From Maribacter sp. (GTDB taxonomy: Bacteria > Bacteroidota > Bacteroidia > Flavobacteriales > Flavobacteriaceae), in the NCBI GenBank assembly GCA_011050675.1, contig DRFI01000025.1:186001-250000 (forward strand): DNA of 64,000 nucleotides. Reading direction: 5' to 3'. Positions within the stretch are counted from its first letter, which is position 1. Each line of letters begins with the position of its first letter. The notes beneath the pieces were generated by a model. That model was not told the DNA's origin. It searched no databases and was given only the letters and a program-made list of their open reading frames with translations. The position numbers and the translations under genes are program-made. Positions 38,302 to 48,102 of the stretch are shown here, in pieces.

Positions 38302-38315
38302 TGTAATCGATTGCA
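38301..38315 (+). promoter_or_regulatory. LacI-family operator at the uxaC promoter
   Basis: GTGTAATCGATTGCA contains a 14-base near-palindrome centred on ATCGAT, the CpG-centred form bound by LacI-family regulators. The exact reverse complement occurs at 52101-52115. The regulator is probably the LacI protein encoded at 45690-46709. Confidence 0.7.
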
Positions 38316-38430
38316 TTAATTATGAGATGAATTTGTTTTTATAAAAATTGAGCATTTTTTTCATTCTAAAGATTATTAATGTGGTAAGCGGTTTAATATC
38401 GAACAAAGGGAAACCTTCAAACAAAAAGTA

Positions 38431-39849
38431 ATGAGTAAGTCCGTAGTAAATAATAAAACATTCATAACAGACGATTTTTTATTAGAGAATAAATTCTCGC
38501 AACGATTATTTCATGAATATGCGGCTCAAATGCCTATCATAGATTACCACTGTCATTTGCCACCTAACGAAATTGCAAACAATCGCCAATTTGAAAACCT
38601 AACTAAGATTTGGATGGATGGTGATCATTACAAATGGCGTGCAATGCGAACATTTGGTATTGATGAAAAATATGTTACTGGTAACGCCTCAGATAAAGAC
38701 AAATTTATTGAATGGGGAAAAGCGGTACCTTATACTTTGAGGAATCCTCTATATCATTGGACTCATTTAGAATTACAACGTTATTTTGATATTGACACTT
38801 TATTAAATGCCGATACAGCAAATGATATTTATGAAGAGGCTACGGCAAAACTTCAAACATCTGAGTACAATTGTCAAAGTCTTATTAAAAAGATGAATGT
38901 TGAAGTTATCTGTACAACAGAAGATCCAATTGACAGTTTAGATCATCATGTTAGAATTAAAAATAGCGATTTTGATACCACAGTAAGTACTGCCTTTAGA
39001 CCAGACAAAGCAATCGTAATTTCTAACGAAACTTATCTTGACTATATAGAAAAGCTTTCAACCGTTAGTAAAGTGACTATTAATTCATACAAGGCTTTGT
39101 GCGATGCACTTTTGGTAAGATTAGATTATTTTGAAGAGAATGGTTGTACTCTTTCCGATCATGGTTTAAGTTATGTTCCTTTTAGGACATTTACTGATGC
39201 TGAAATAGAAAATATATTTCAAAAAAGAATAGCTAAAAAGCAATTATCATTAGAAGAGGATGAGAAATTTCAAACGTCCATTTTATTGTTTTTATGTGAA
39301 GAGTATCATTCTCGTGGATGGATACAGCAATTTCACCTTGGGGCATTGCGAAATAATAATGCTAGAATGACACGTATTCTGGGTCCAGATACAGGATGGG
39401 ACTCAATAGGTGATTATTCTCAAGCCAGAACACTTTCTAGTTTTTTAAATGCTTTAGATGCTAAAGACAAGCTTACTAAGACTATTTTATATAATCTTAA
39501 TCCGGCAGATAATGAAGTATTAGCAACCATGATTGGTAACTACAATGACGGTAAAGTAAAAGGGAAAATGCAGTTTGGTTCTGGATGGTGGTTTTTAGAC
39601 CAAAAAGATGGAATGACAAAACAGTTAAATGCCTTATCTAATATGGGATTAATAAGTTGTTTTATTGGTATGTTGACAGATTCTAGATCTTTTCTTTCAT
39701 ACCCTAGGCATGAATATTTTAGAAGAATTGTATGTAACCTTTTTGGACAAGAAATGCAGAAAGGAGAACTACCACAAGATTTTGAATTAGTTGGTAAAAT
39801 AATTCAAGATATAAGTTACAATAATGCCAAAGCCTATTTTAAATTTTAA
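38431..39849 (+). CDS. uxaC: Glucuronate/galacturonate isomerase
   Basis: This enzyme isomerises D-glucuronate to fructuronate and D-galacturonate to tagaturonate, the entry step of both hexuronate branches. The 472-residue protein shows the family opening FITDDFLLENKFSQRLFHEYAAQMPIIDYHCHLPP (metal-binding H-x-H). ICTTEDPIDSLDHH, WIQQFHLGALRNNN and GSGWWFLDQKDGM are the other conserved blocks. It is the first gene of a six-gene operon and three bases upstream of the TRAP binding protein. Confidence 0.97.
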   Translation: MSKSVVNNKTFITDDFLLENKFSQRLFHEYAAQMPIIDYHCHLPPNEIANNRQFENLTKIWMDGDHYKWRAMRTFGIDEKYVTGNASDKDKFIEWGKAVPYTLRNPLYHWTHLELQRYFDIDTLLNADTANDIYEEATAKLQTSEYNCQSLIKKMNVEVICTTEDPIDSLDHHVRIKNSDFDTTVSTAFRPDKAIVISNETYLDYIEKLSTVSKVTINSYKALCDALLVRLDYFEENGCTLSDHGLSYVPFRTFTDAEIENIFQKRIAKKQLSLEEDEKFQTSILLFLCEEYHSRGWIQQFHLGALRNNNARMTRILGPDTGWDSIGDYSQARTLSSFLNALDAKDKLTKTILYNLNPADNEVLATMIGNYNDGKVKGKMQFGSGWWFLDQKDGMTKQLNALSNMGLISCFIGMLTDSRSFLSYPRHEYFRRIVCNLFGQEMQKGELPQDFELVGKIIQDISYNNAKAYFKF

Positions 39850-39852
39850 GCT

Positions 39853-40830
39853 ATGAAAACTAAAAAAATCGTACTGTTATTCATTTTAATTGGCACCTTT
39901 TTAAGTTGTGAAATACAAAGTGAAGTAAGGACATTGCGCTTGGGTCACGGTCTAGATGTTAGCCACTCTGTACACAAGGCAATGGTAAAAATGGGCGAAG
40001 ATTTATTAGAACGCTCAGGTGGTAAACTTAAGCTTGAAATCTACCCTAGTCAACAATTGGGTACGGAACGAGAATGTTTAGAACTTCTACAGATCGGTAG
40101 TTTAGATATGACCAAAGTATCTGTTGGTGTTTTGGAAAATTTTGCCCCTAAAATGAAGGTTCTAGGTCTTCCCTTTTTGTTTAGAGACCGTCAACATTCA
40201 TTTAATGTATTAGACGGACCTATTGGTGAAATGTTGTTGAACGACGGTGAAAAATATTGGCTAAAAGGTTTAGGTTATTATGATGCTGGTAGCCGTAGTT
40301 TTTATACCATGAATAAACCTATTGAAAAACCAGAGGATTTAGTTGGAGAGAAAATACGGGTTATGGAAAGTGCTACAGCCGTTAATATGGTAAAAGCCCT
40401 TGGTGGTTCGCCAACACCAATTTCTTGGGGAGAATTATATACATCTCTACAGCAGGGTGTAGTTGATGGTGCAGAAAATAATCCTCCAAGTTTTTATCTG
40501 TCAAGACATTATGAGGTTTGTAAATACTATTCTTTAGATGAACATACCGTACTGCCAGATGTTTTATTGATAGGGACATATGTTTGGGCTAAATTAAACG
40601 AGCAAGAACAAAAATGGTTGAACGAATCGGTAAAAGAGTCGGTGAAGTATCAACGTATTCTTTGGGCAGAAGCAGAAGAGGAAGCATTACGAGAAGTTCA
40701 AAAAGCAGGTGTACAAGTCATTCGACCTGATAAATCATTATTTGCCGAAAAGGTAAAAGGTATTTTCGAGGGGTATAAAGATGATAAAGAAATATATCCG
40801 CTTATCAAACAAATTCAAGAAACTAAATAG
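39853..40830 (+). CDS. TRAP transporter substrate-binding protein (DctP family), lipoprotein
   Basis: The 325-residue solute receptor of a TRAP uptake system has a lipobox cysteine at residue 19 (GTFLSC), so it is membrane-anchored rather than free in the periplasm. DctP-family landmarks are LRLGHGLDVSHSVHKAM, GGKLKLEIYPSQQLGTERECLELLQIG, GEKIRVMES (conserved Arg that binds the carboxylate), and WGELYTSLQQGVVDGAENNP. Placement between uxaC and uxaB makes a hexuronate the likely ligand. Confidence 0.93.
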   Translation: MKTKKIVLLFILIGTFLSCEIQSEVRTLRLGHGLDVSHSVHKAMVKMGEDLLERSGGKLKLEIYPSQQLGTERECLELLQIGSLDMTKVSVGVLENFAPKMKVLGLPFLFRDRQHSFNVLDGPIGEMLLNDGEKYWLKGLGYYDAGSRSFYTMNKPIEKPEDLVGEKIRVMESATAVNMVKALGGSPTPISWGELYTSLQQGVVDGAENNPPSFYLSRHYEVCKYYSLDEHTVLPDVLLIGTYVWAKLNEQEQKWLNESVKESVKYQRILWAEAEEEALREVQKAGVQVIRPDKSLFAEKVKGIFEGYKDDKEIYPLIKQIQETK

Positions 40831-40836
40831 TTTACT

Positions 40837-41295
40837 ATGCGAAACAAAATTGATTCCATTTTAGGAAAGACATTGGTGCTGATCATGTCGGTAATGGTCA
40901 TAAATGTTTTATGGCAAGTATTTACAAGATATGTAACGGGCAATCCAAGTTCCTTTACAGATGAGCTAGCTCGCTATCTTATGATTTGGATCGGGGTACT
41001 TGGAGCTGCGTATGTTTCTGGTCGAAACTTACATGTGGCTATTGATATTTTACCACTTCGCCAGAATAAGAAAACACAGAAGAAGCTTAAAATAATCGTT
41101 ACCGTATTAATTATACTTTTCGTTCTTTTTGCTTTTGTAATTGGAGGCTCACGCTTGGTGTACATATCCTATGTTTTAGGGCAACAATCACCAGCTTTAC
41201 AGGTTCCTTTGGCACTTGTGTATATCATTATTCCAATCAGCGGATTATTGATTATGTATTATAAAATTTCTGACTTAAAAAATATTGAATCATGA
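40837..41295 (+). CDS. TRAP transporter small permease (DctQ family)
   Basis: The 152-residue protein with four membrane helices forms the small membrane subunit of the TRAP importer. NVLWQVFTRYVTGNPSSFTDELARYLMIWIGVLGAAYVSG is the family signature region. Its stop overlaps the start of the large permease in an ATGA, the usual coupling of these subunits. Confidence 0.93.
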   Translation: MRNKIDSILGKTLVLIMSVMVINVLWQVFTRYVTGNPSSFTDELARYLMIWIGVLGAAYVSGRNLHVAIDILPLRQNKKTQKKLKIIVTVLIILFVLFAFVIGGSRLVYISYVLGQQSPALQVPLALVYIIIPISGLLIMYYKISDLKNIES

Positions 41296-42590
41296 TGGAG
41301 CATTTACCAATTCTTGTTTTAGTTATAAGCTTCATATGTTTATTGTCAATTGGTACTCCGGTAGCTTGGAGTATTGCTATTTCGTCTTTATTGACAATGC
41401 TAGTAAGTATACCTGCAATGCCAGCATTTACAACGGTATCTCAACGAATGGCAACAGGGTTAGATAGTTTTGCGCTCTTGGCAATTCCTTTCTTTATACT
41501 TTCTGGTGAGTTGATGAATAAAGGTGGTATTGCCCACAGACTCATCGCCTTTGCTAAGACCTTAGTAGGATCGTTTCCTGGTGGCTTGGCTTTAATCAAT
41601 GTTATAGCGGCAATGTTAATGGGTGCTATAGCCGGTTCAGCAATGGCATCTGCATCAGCCATGGGAAGTATTTTAGGTCCAGAAATGGAAAAAGAAGGGT
41701 ATTCTAAAGAATTTGGTGCGGCAGTAAATATTACTTCTGCAACTACAGGTTTAATTATTCCACCAAGTAATGTATTAATTGTTTACTCTTTAGCAAGCGG
41801 TGGCGCGTCTATTGCAGCCTTGTTCTTGGCAGGTTACATTCCTGGTATAATGACTGGTTTATTTCTTATGATAGTAGCTTCTTTTTGGGCAAAAAAGAAG
41901 AAATATAAAGTAGGAAAGCGAAGTAGCTTAAAGGAAGTAGGTAGAACGTTTATTGATGCATTACCTAGTCTTTTTATGCTAGTAGTAGTAATAGGAGGTA
42001 TAGTAACAGGAGTTTTCACAGCTACGGAGGCTTCGGCAATTGCTGTACTGTACAGTTTAATATTAGGTTTTATTTATAAGGAAATTACCTTACCGAAATT
42101 ACCTCAGATTTTACTAGATTCTTCGGCAACTACGGCAATTGTTATGTTATTGATAGGTTCGTCTATGTGTATGTCTTGGGCATTGTCTTATGAGAATATT
42201 CCACAAGATATTAGTAGTGGACTTTTAAGTTTAAGCGATAATAAAATTGTTATTCTATTAATTATCAACTTGTTATTGTTGTTCGTGGGTATTTTTATGG
42301 ATATGACACCTGCAGTTTTAATTTTCACTCCGATATTTTTACCAGTAGTTACAAAACTAGGTTTAGACCCTGTGCACTTTGGTATTATCATGGTGCTAAA
42401 TTTATGTATAGGATTGTGTACTCCGCCTGTAGGGTCCGTGTTGTTCGTTGGGGTAGGTGTAGCCAAAACTACAATAGAAAAGGTATTTAAACCATTGTTG
42501 CCATTGTTTATCGCAATGATTGTTGCGCTGTTTTTGGTAACCTATATTCCACAATTAAGTTTATGGTTACCTAGCTTATTCGATCTATAA
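41292..42590 (+). CDS. TRAP transporter large permease (DctM family)
   Basis: The 432-residue protein has about twelve helices and is the sodium-coupled translocating subunit. ALLAIPFFILSGELMNKGGIAHRL, GSAMASASAMGSI, IPPSNVLIVYSL and LNLCIGLCTPPVG are diagnostic. It overlaps the small permease by four bases and precedes uxaB by 15 bp. With its partners it should import galacturonate and glucuronate released outside the inner membrane. Confidence 0.95.
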   Translation: MMEHLPILVLVISFICLLSIGTPVAWSIAISSLLTMLVSIPAMPAFTTVSQRMATGLDSFALLAIPFFILSGELMNKGGIAHRLIAFAKTLVGSFPGGLALINVIAAMLMGAIAGSAMASASAMGSILGPEMEKEGYSKEFGAAVNITSATTGLIIPPSNVLIVYSLASGGASIAALFLAGYIPGIMTGLFLMIVASFWAKKKKYKVGKRSSLKEVGRTFIDALPSLFMLVVVIGGIVTGVFTATEASAIAVLYSLILGFIYKEITLPKLPQILLDSSATTAIVMLLIGSSMCMSWALSYENIPQDISSGLLSLSDNKIVILLIINLLLLFVGIFMDMTPAVLIFTPIFLPVVTKLGLDPVHFGIIMVLNLCIGLCTPPVGSVLFVGVGVAKTTIEKVFKPLLPLFIAMIVALFLVTYIPQLSLWLPSLFDL

Positions 42591-42605
42591 TTTTATACTA
42601 AAATC

Positions 42606-44045
42606 ATGCAGAAATTAAATAGAAATAATATTGAGGTTTCTAGTGTGTTACCTATAAAAATTGTTCAATTTGGGGAAGGTAATTTTCTACGAGCCTTTGT
42701 AGAATATGCCTTTCAGACTTTGAATAAAGAAGTTGGGTTTAATGCTGGTATTGCGGTAGTACAGCCTATAGATAAGGGTATGGTGTCTATGTTAAATGAC
42801 CAAGATGGTTTATACACACTTTTTACCAAAGGCTTACAGAATGGTGTTGCGGTCGAAAAAAAAGAACTAATTACTAATATAGTATCGGGCATTGATCCAT
42901 ATTTAAATTTTAATGACTTTTTAAGTCTAGCGAAAGAGCCGGAATTAGAATTTATTATTTCAAACACTACAGAAGCAGGTATTTCATTTGTGGAGGCAGA
43001 TGAATTTAATATGACGCCACCAAGTTCTTTTCCGGCAAAGCTTACAAGATTATTATTTAAACGTTTTACTCATTTTAGTGGGGCAAGTGATAAAGGTTTA
43101 ACCATTATACCATGCGAACTTATCAATCATAATTCAGATACTTTAAAACAAATTATACTGGATTATATCTCACTTTGGAATTTGTCATCAGAATTTAAAA
43201 ATTGGATTTTAAATTCTTGTACATTTCATAATACATTGGTAGACCGTATTGTACCTGGCTATCCTAGAGACCAAATTGAAGCTTATAATAAGCAGTTAGA
43301 CTATCAAGATAATTTAATTGTAAGCGCAGAAATATTTTTTTTATGGGTAATAGAGGGTGATGAAACATTAAAGGAGAAATTACCTTTTCATAAAACCAGC
43401 TTAGACGTTAAAATTGTAAAGGATATGCAACCTTTTCGAACTAGAAAGGTTCGCATTTTAAATGGTGCGCATACTGCAATGGTACCATTTTCATTACTGT
43501 ATGGTAATGAAACGGTTAAGGAAACTGTAGAAGAAAGCTTTACAGGACCTTTTATTCGTTCTCTAGTATTTGACGAAATCATTCCAACCCTAGAAATGGA
43601 AAAAGATGAACTGAACGAATTTGCAAATGCAGTTTTTGATCGTTTTAAAAATCCGTTTATAAAACATCAGCTAGCCAGTATCGCATTAAATTCTATTTCG
43701 AAATTTAAGGTTAGGGTACTGCCAAGTTTGTTGATGTACAACGAAATAAAAGGAAAATTACCTTTTAAGATGGTATTTGCATTCGCTTGTTTAATTCGAT
43801 TTTATAAAGGAAGTTATAATGGTAATGTTATGGCTGTAAACGATGATACTGATATTGTTTCGGAAATGGCATTGCTGTGGAAATTATGTTCCATGAATGA
43901 AATTGCAACGAAAGTTTTGGGTAAAGCGCAGTATTGGGGGCAAGATTTAAATGAGATTCAAGGTTTGACAATAGCTGTCACAACTTCTTTAAAACTCATT
44001 GAAGAATATGGTATAGAAAAAGGATTTTCAAAATTAGGTCAATAG
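42606..44045 (+). CDS. uxaB: Tagaturonate reductase (altronate oxidoreductase)
   Basis: This NADH-dependent enzyme reduces tagaturonate to altronate in the galacturonate branch. The 479-residue protein belongs to the long-chain mannitol dehydrogenase group: IKIVQFGEGNFLRAFVEYAFQ (nucleotide fold), EFIISNTTEAGI, IIPCELINHNSDTLK, FHNTLVDRIVPGYP and the catalytic KVRILNGAHTAMVPFSLLYG. Its place before uxaA favours tagaturonate over fructuronate as substrate. Confidence 0.95.
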   Translation: MQKLNRNNIEVSSVLPIKIVQFGEGNFLRAFVEYAFQTLNKEVGFNAGIAVVQPIDKGMVSMLNDQDGLYTLFTKGLQNGVAVEKKELITNIVSGIDPYLNFNDFLSLAKEPELEFIISNTTEAGISFVEADEFNMTPPSSFPAKLTRLLFKRFTHFSGASDKGLTIIPCELINHNSDTLKQIILDYISLWNLSSEFKNWILNSCTFHNTLVDRIVPGYPRDQIEAYNKQLDYQDNLIVSAEIFFLWVIEGDETLKEKLPFHKTSLDVKIVKDMQPFRTRKVRILNGAHTAMVPFSLLYGNETVKETVEESFTGPFIRSLVFDEIIPTLEMEKDELNEFANAVFDRFKNPFIKHQLASIALNSISKFKVRVLPSLLMYNEIKGKLPFKMVFAFACLIRFYKGSYNGNVMAVNDDTDIVSEMALLWKLCSMNEIATKVLGKAQYWGQDLNEIQGLTIAVTTSLKLIEEYGIEKGFSKLGQ

Positions 44046-44058
44046 TAAACACAACGCA

Positions 44059-45675
44059 ATGCAGAAGAAAATAATTAAAGTTCAGGCAGAGGATAATGTG
44101 GCAATTGCATTGATAGACCTTGCAAAAGGAGACCGTTGTGAATATAACGGTGAAGAGATAATTATTTTATCTAAAACTAAGGCAAAACACAAAATTGCAT
44201 TCGTTGATTTTGCAATCGATGATCCTATTTATATGTATGGAGTATTAGTTGGTAAGGCTGTAGTATCGATAGGGAAAGGTGACCTGTTGACCACTGAGAA
44301 TGTAAAACACCAAAGTGATAAGGTGGTGGCCAAAACCAAAAATATAGTTTGGAACGCACCCGATATTTCCAATTGGAAAAACAGAACTTTTATGGGATAT
44401 CACCGGGCAGACGGTCAAGTGGGTACCCAAAATGTATGGTTGTTTTTTCCATTGGTATTTTGTGAAAATAGAAATATAGAGGTGCTTAAAGAGGTTTTTG
44501 AAAAAGAACTTTCTATGGGTAAGGAGCGTAAGCAAAGACAACTACTACGTAATCTTATAAATGGTAATGATGCCGATTTCAATGATGGTAAACAGCAAGA
44601 GTCTGAGCAAACTTTTGATAATATAGATGTTAAGTTTATAACCCACCAAGGTGGTTGTGGCGGTATTCGCCAAGACTCAAATACATTAGCCAAATTATTG
44701 GCAGGTTATGTAAAAAACCCTAATGTAGCTGGTGCAACAGTATTAAGTTTAGGCTGTCAAAATTTGCAGATAGATATATTTAAAGATGCCTTGAATTCCA
44801 TTGATTCTAATTTAGATAAGCCAGTACTTATTTATGAACAGCAGCAAATGGGTACGGTAGAAGACATGTTGAATGTCATAATCAAAGATTCATTTGCAGG
44901 TATAAAAGCAGCTAATTCCATTGAACGTAAACCAGCACCAATATCAAAATTAAAAATGGGATTGGAATGTGGTGGTTCTGATGGTTTTTCGGGTATTTCT
45001 GCAAACCCAGCTTTGGGTTATGCTTCAGATATTTTAGCGGCTGTTGGTGGCTCACCGATTCTTTCTGAGTTTCCAGAGTTATGTGGTGTAGAACAAGAGT
45101 TGGTAAATAGATGTGTAAATGATGCCGACGCAGAAAGGTTTATGTTTTTAATGAAAGCGTATGAAGCAGCTGCAGAGGCGGCTGGTTCAGGTTTTGATAT
45201 GAATCCTTCTCCAGGGAATATCAAAGACGGTTTAATTACCGATGCAATGAAATCTGCTGGTGCAGCAAAAAAAGGAGGTACATCGCCTATTGTAGCAATT
45301 TTAGACTATGGTGAGTATGTTACTAAACCAGGCTTAAATCTTCTTTGTACACCAGGTAACGATGTGGAAAGTACAACGGGTATGGTTGGGTCAGGTGCTA
45401 ATATAGTTGTTTTTACAACTGGCTTGGGTACACCCACAGGAAATCCTATTGCTCCCGTTTTAAAAGTTTCATCTAATTCTATACTAGCAGAACGTATGCC
45501 AGATATTATCGATATTGATACGGGTGCGGTTATTAGGGGAGAAAAGACCATTCAAGAAATGGGAGAGGAGATATTGGAATATGTTATTCAAGTAGCGAGC
45601 GGGGAGAAAGAGGCAAAAGCTGATATTTTAGGTCAAGATGATTTTATTCCGTGGAAAAGAGGAGTTTCACTCTAA
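44059..45675 (+). CDS. uxaA: Altronate dehydratase, full-length with SAF domain
   Basis: This iron-dependent enzyme dehydrates D-altronate to KDG. An N-terminal SAF-type domain (about 1-95: NVAIALIDLAKGD to KGDLLTTENV) is fused to the catalytic UxaA domain with HRADGQVGTQN, FITHQGGCGGIRQD, GLECGGSDGFSGISANPALG and TPGNDVESTTGMVGSGANI. The 538 residues match fused enzymes. It is the last gene of the operon, converging on the LacI gene with a 14-bp gap and no visible terminator. Confidence 0.96.
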   Translation: MQKKIIKVQAEDNVAIALIDLAKGDRCEYNGEEIIILSKTKAKHKIAFVDFAIDDPIYMYGVLVGKAVVSIGKGDLLTTENVKHQSDKVVAKTKNIVWNAPDISNWKNRTFMGYHRADGQVGTQNVWLFFPLVFCENRNIEVLKEVFEKELSMGKERKQRQLLRNLINGNDADFNDGKQQESEQTFDNIDVKFITHQGGCGGIRQDSNTLAKLLAGYVKNPNVAGATVLSLGCQNLQIDIFKDALNSIDSNLDKPVLIYEQQQMGTVEDMLNVIIKDSFAGIKAANSIERKPAPISKLKMGLECGGSDGFSGISANPALGYASDILAAVGGSPILSEFPELCGVEQELVNRCVNDADAERFMFLMKAYEAAAEAAGSGFDMNPSPGNIKDGLITDAMKSAGAAKKGGTSPIVAILDYGEYVTKPGLNLLCTPGNDVESTTGMVGSGANIVVFTTGLGTPTGNPIAPVLKVSSNSILAERMPDIIDIDTGAVIRGEKTIQEMGEEILEYVIQVASGEKEAKADILGQDDFIPWKRGVSL

Positions 45676-45689
45676 ATAGGTAGTAAATG

Positions 45690-46709
45690 TTACTTCTGCT
45701 TACTTGATGATTTTCTAACTATTAGTTTGGCTGGCAAAACAACGTTTTTATGAATTTCTCTTTGATCATTTTCAATCTGCTCTAAAAAAACTTTTGCAGC
45801 CATTTTACCCATTTCCATAGGAGATTGGTCTACAGAACTTATAGATGGTTCTAAAAATTGGGTAAAAGGTTCGTTACTAAAACCTACTACACAAAAATCT
45901 TCTGGTATTCTAATAGATATACTTTGAAGATATTTTACAGCTCCTAATAAACCATTATCTGTTGATGAGAAAATAGCATCTGGTGGTACCGATAATTTCA
46001 TGAGTTTTTCTGCAGCTTCTTTTCCTGCTTCCATATCACTCGTTAAAGAAATTACGTAATCACTATTGTATGTAATTTTATGTTTTAAAAGTGCATCTTT
46101 ATATCCTTTGAGTCTATTGTTATAGAGTTCAATATTCTGATCTACATAAAAATGGGCTATTCTTTTACAGCCTTGATGTATTAAATGCTCGGTAGCATCA
46201 AAACCACCTTGATAATCGTCTATGGTTACTGTGCTTATATTATCATAATTTAAAACACGGTCAAAAAATATGAAAGGCGTAGATTTTTTTAATTCCTGAT
46301 TTAATTGCTCTTTATTTTCATTGGTAAAGGAGGAGGAGATAAGAATACCGTCAACTTGGGCATTTATTAAATTTTGAATAATTTTCTTTTCACGGTCAAT
46401 ATCTTCATGGGTTTGAGATATGATAACATGAAATCCTTTTGGGTATAGTTCATCTTCAATACCACGAATAACAGATGCAAAAAAGTTCTTATTAATGAAC
46501 GGCACTACTACGCCTACATTTTTGCTTTTACCACTTTTTAGGGCTAATGCCAATTTATTCTGCTTGTAATTCATTTTTGCAGCAGTGACATGTACAAGCT
46601 CTCGTGTCTTTTTACTGATTTTAGGATTATTGTTTAAAGCCCTAGAAACAGTAGCTGCTGTAATTTTTAGCTCTTTTGCAATGTCGTAAATAGTAGCTTT
46701 CTTGCTCAT
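45690..46709 (-). CDS. LacI-family transcriptional regulator of the hexuronate locus
   Basis: The 339-residue regulator has an N-terminal helix-turn-helix and hinge (TIYDIAKELKITAATVSRALN, then KTRELVHVTAAKMNYKQN). A periplasmic-binding-protein-like effector domain follows (VGVVVPFINKNFFASVIRGIE, IFFDRVLNYDNISTVTIDDY, FCVVGFSNEPFTQFLEPSISSVDQSP). It sits convergent to uxaA and divergent from galM. Identical LacI-type palindromes at 38301 and 52101 are its likely operators. No copy is seen at its own promoter, so self-control is not evident. Confidence 0.93.
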   Translation of the reverse strand: MSKKATIYDIAKELKITAATVSRALNNNPKISKKTRELVHVTAAKMNYKQNKLALALKSGKSKNVGVVVPFINKNFFASVIRGIEDELYPKGFHVIISQTHEDIDREKKIIQNLINAQVDGILISSSFTNENKEQLNQELKKSTPFIFFDRVLNYDNISTVTIDDYQGGFDATEHLIHQGCKRIAHFYVDQNIELYNNRLKGYKDALLKHKITYNSDYVISLTSDMEAGKEAAEKLMKLSVPPDAIFSSTDNGLLGAVKYLQSISIRIPEDFCVVGFSNEPFTQFLEPSISSVDQSPMEMGKMAAKVFLEQIENDQREIHKNVVLPAKLIVRKSSSKQK

Positions 46710-46884
46710 AGAAAAGTGTATTACGAATTTACGATTATTGAATCAAAAAAAAGTACTGTAAATAGCTTATTAATTGGCATCGGATAAAATTTAGAAATGA
46801 ATGAGAACCCTCTCTTTCTATAGTATTTTTCGTTATTTTAATAGCTTGTTTAGGGTATAATATGAATATTGAAAATAAGGTTGA

Positions 46885-47961
46885 ATGAATATAAAAAGTG
46901 CTGTTAAGATAGAAAAGAGTTTTTATGGGACTACAATAGACGGTAAGCAAGTAGATCAATTTAGCTTAAAAAATGAAGGAGGTATAGAAGTCTATATTAT
47001 AACCTTTGGGGGAAGAATTACTGCAATAAATACTGCCGATAAAAATGGTAAGCTAGAAAATGTTGTTTTGGCATTTAATAATTTAGAACAGTATGAAAAA
47101 AAGAACCCATTTTTTGGTGCTTTGATAGGGCGTTATGGAAACCGTATAGCGAAAGGAACTTTTAGTTTAAAAGGGATTGAGTATATATTAGCTAAGAATA
47201 ATGGAGAAAACAATTTACATGGTGGTTTAAAAGGTTTTGATAAAATGGTATGGAAAGTTGAAAACGTAGAGGAATCTACTTCTTTTGTTTCTTTAAAATT
47301 GAGTTATTACAGTGAGGATATGGAAGAAGGTTTTCCTGGTAATTTAAAAACTACGGTTACATACACCTTAAACAGTAACAATAGTCTAGACGTATTGTAT
47401 GAGGCCTCTACAGATAAGACTACGGTTATAAATCTAACACAACATTCTTATTTTAACTTATCGGGTAATTTTGCTCAGTTGATAGAAGACCATGAAGTGG
47501 AAATAGATGCCGATAAATTTGTTCCGGTTGATGCTTCGTTGATTCCAACAGGCGAATTGACTTCTGTTGAAAATACCCCTTTTGATTTTAGAACGTCAAA
47601 AGCAGTGGAGATTGCTATCAACGGAGAACATGAACAATTAAAAATAGGCGGTGGTTTTGATCATTGCTGGGTGCTCAATGGTAAAGGATATAGGTCAGTA
47701 GCTAAAGCACATCACAAAGAATCGGGGCGCGTAATGGAAGTATTGACTGACCAACCTGGTATGCAATTTTATACTGGTAATTTTATAGACGGCACTTTAC
47801 CGGCTCCAAATAACGGAGTTTACGCAAAAAGAAGTGGTCTTTGTTTTGAAACCCAGCATTTTCCAGATTCGCCAAATCATCCACAATTTCCAGATACTAC
47901 GTTAGAGCAAGGCGAGAAATATGCAACTAAAACAACTTTTAAGTTTTATGTTAATGGCTAG
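46885..47961 (+). CDS. galM: Aldose 1-epimerase (galactose mutarotase family)
   Basis: This cytoplasmic enzyme interconverts alpha and beta anomers of free sugars. The 358-residue protein has family blocks NNLHGGLKGFDKMVWKVE (catalytic His), NLTQHSYFNLSG (second His), GGFDHCWVLN, and PGMQFYTGNF with the catalytic Glu region CFETQHFPDSPNHPQFP. There is no signal peptide. It may supply the ring form that the isomerase needs, which is inference from its place in the locus. It is divergent from the LacI gene. Confidence 0.93.
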   Translation: MNIKSAVKIEKSFYGTTIDGKQVDQFSLKNEGGIEVYIITFGGRITAINTADKNGKLENVVLAFNNLEQYEKKNPFFGALIGRYGNRIAKGTFSLKGIEYILAKNNGENNLHGGLKGFDKMVWKVENVEESTSFVSLKLSYYSEDMEEGFPGNLKTTVTYTLNSNNSLDVLYEASTDKTTVINLTQHSYFNLSGNFAQLIEDHEVEIDADKFVPVDASLIPTGELTSVENTPFDFRTSKAVEIAINGEHEQLKIGGGFDHCWVLNGKGYRSVAKAHHKESGRVMEVLTDQPGMQFYTGNFIDGTLPAPNNGVYAKRSGLCFETQHFPDSPNHPQFPDTTLEQGEKYATKTTFKFYVNG

Positions 47962-48102
47962 TTTTTAATACAGTTCCTTTCAATTTATTGGACATTATGT
48001 ATTTAGTGATTTTTACATTAAAATCTCGTGCTAGTAATTTTTGTTTTCGAGATAATTTAAATTGGTATTGACGAATATATTTATTCATATAAAAAGAACA
48101 TC

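Larger units (their letters stand above)
37999..38430. other. Intergenic region upstream of the hexuronate operon
   Basis: This gap of about 430 bp is AT-rich and holds no credible open frame. Its right part carries the uxaC operon promoter (38272-38301) and a LacI-type operator (38301-38315). The left 230 bp show nothing I can name. Confidence 0.7.

Noticed and set aside
46735-46959. Minus-strand open frame across the LacI-galM gap and the start of galM
   Set aside because: It overlaps the galM coding start and the divergent promoter region and shows no protein-like pattern.
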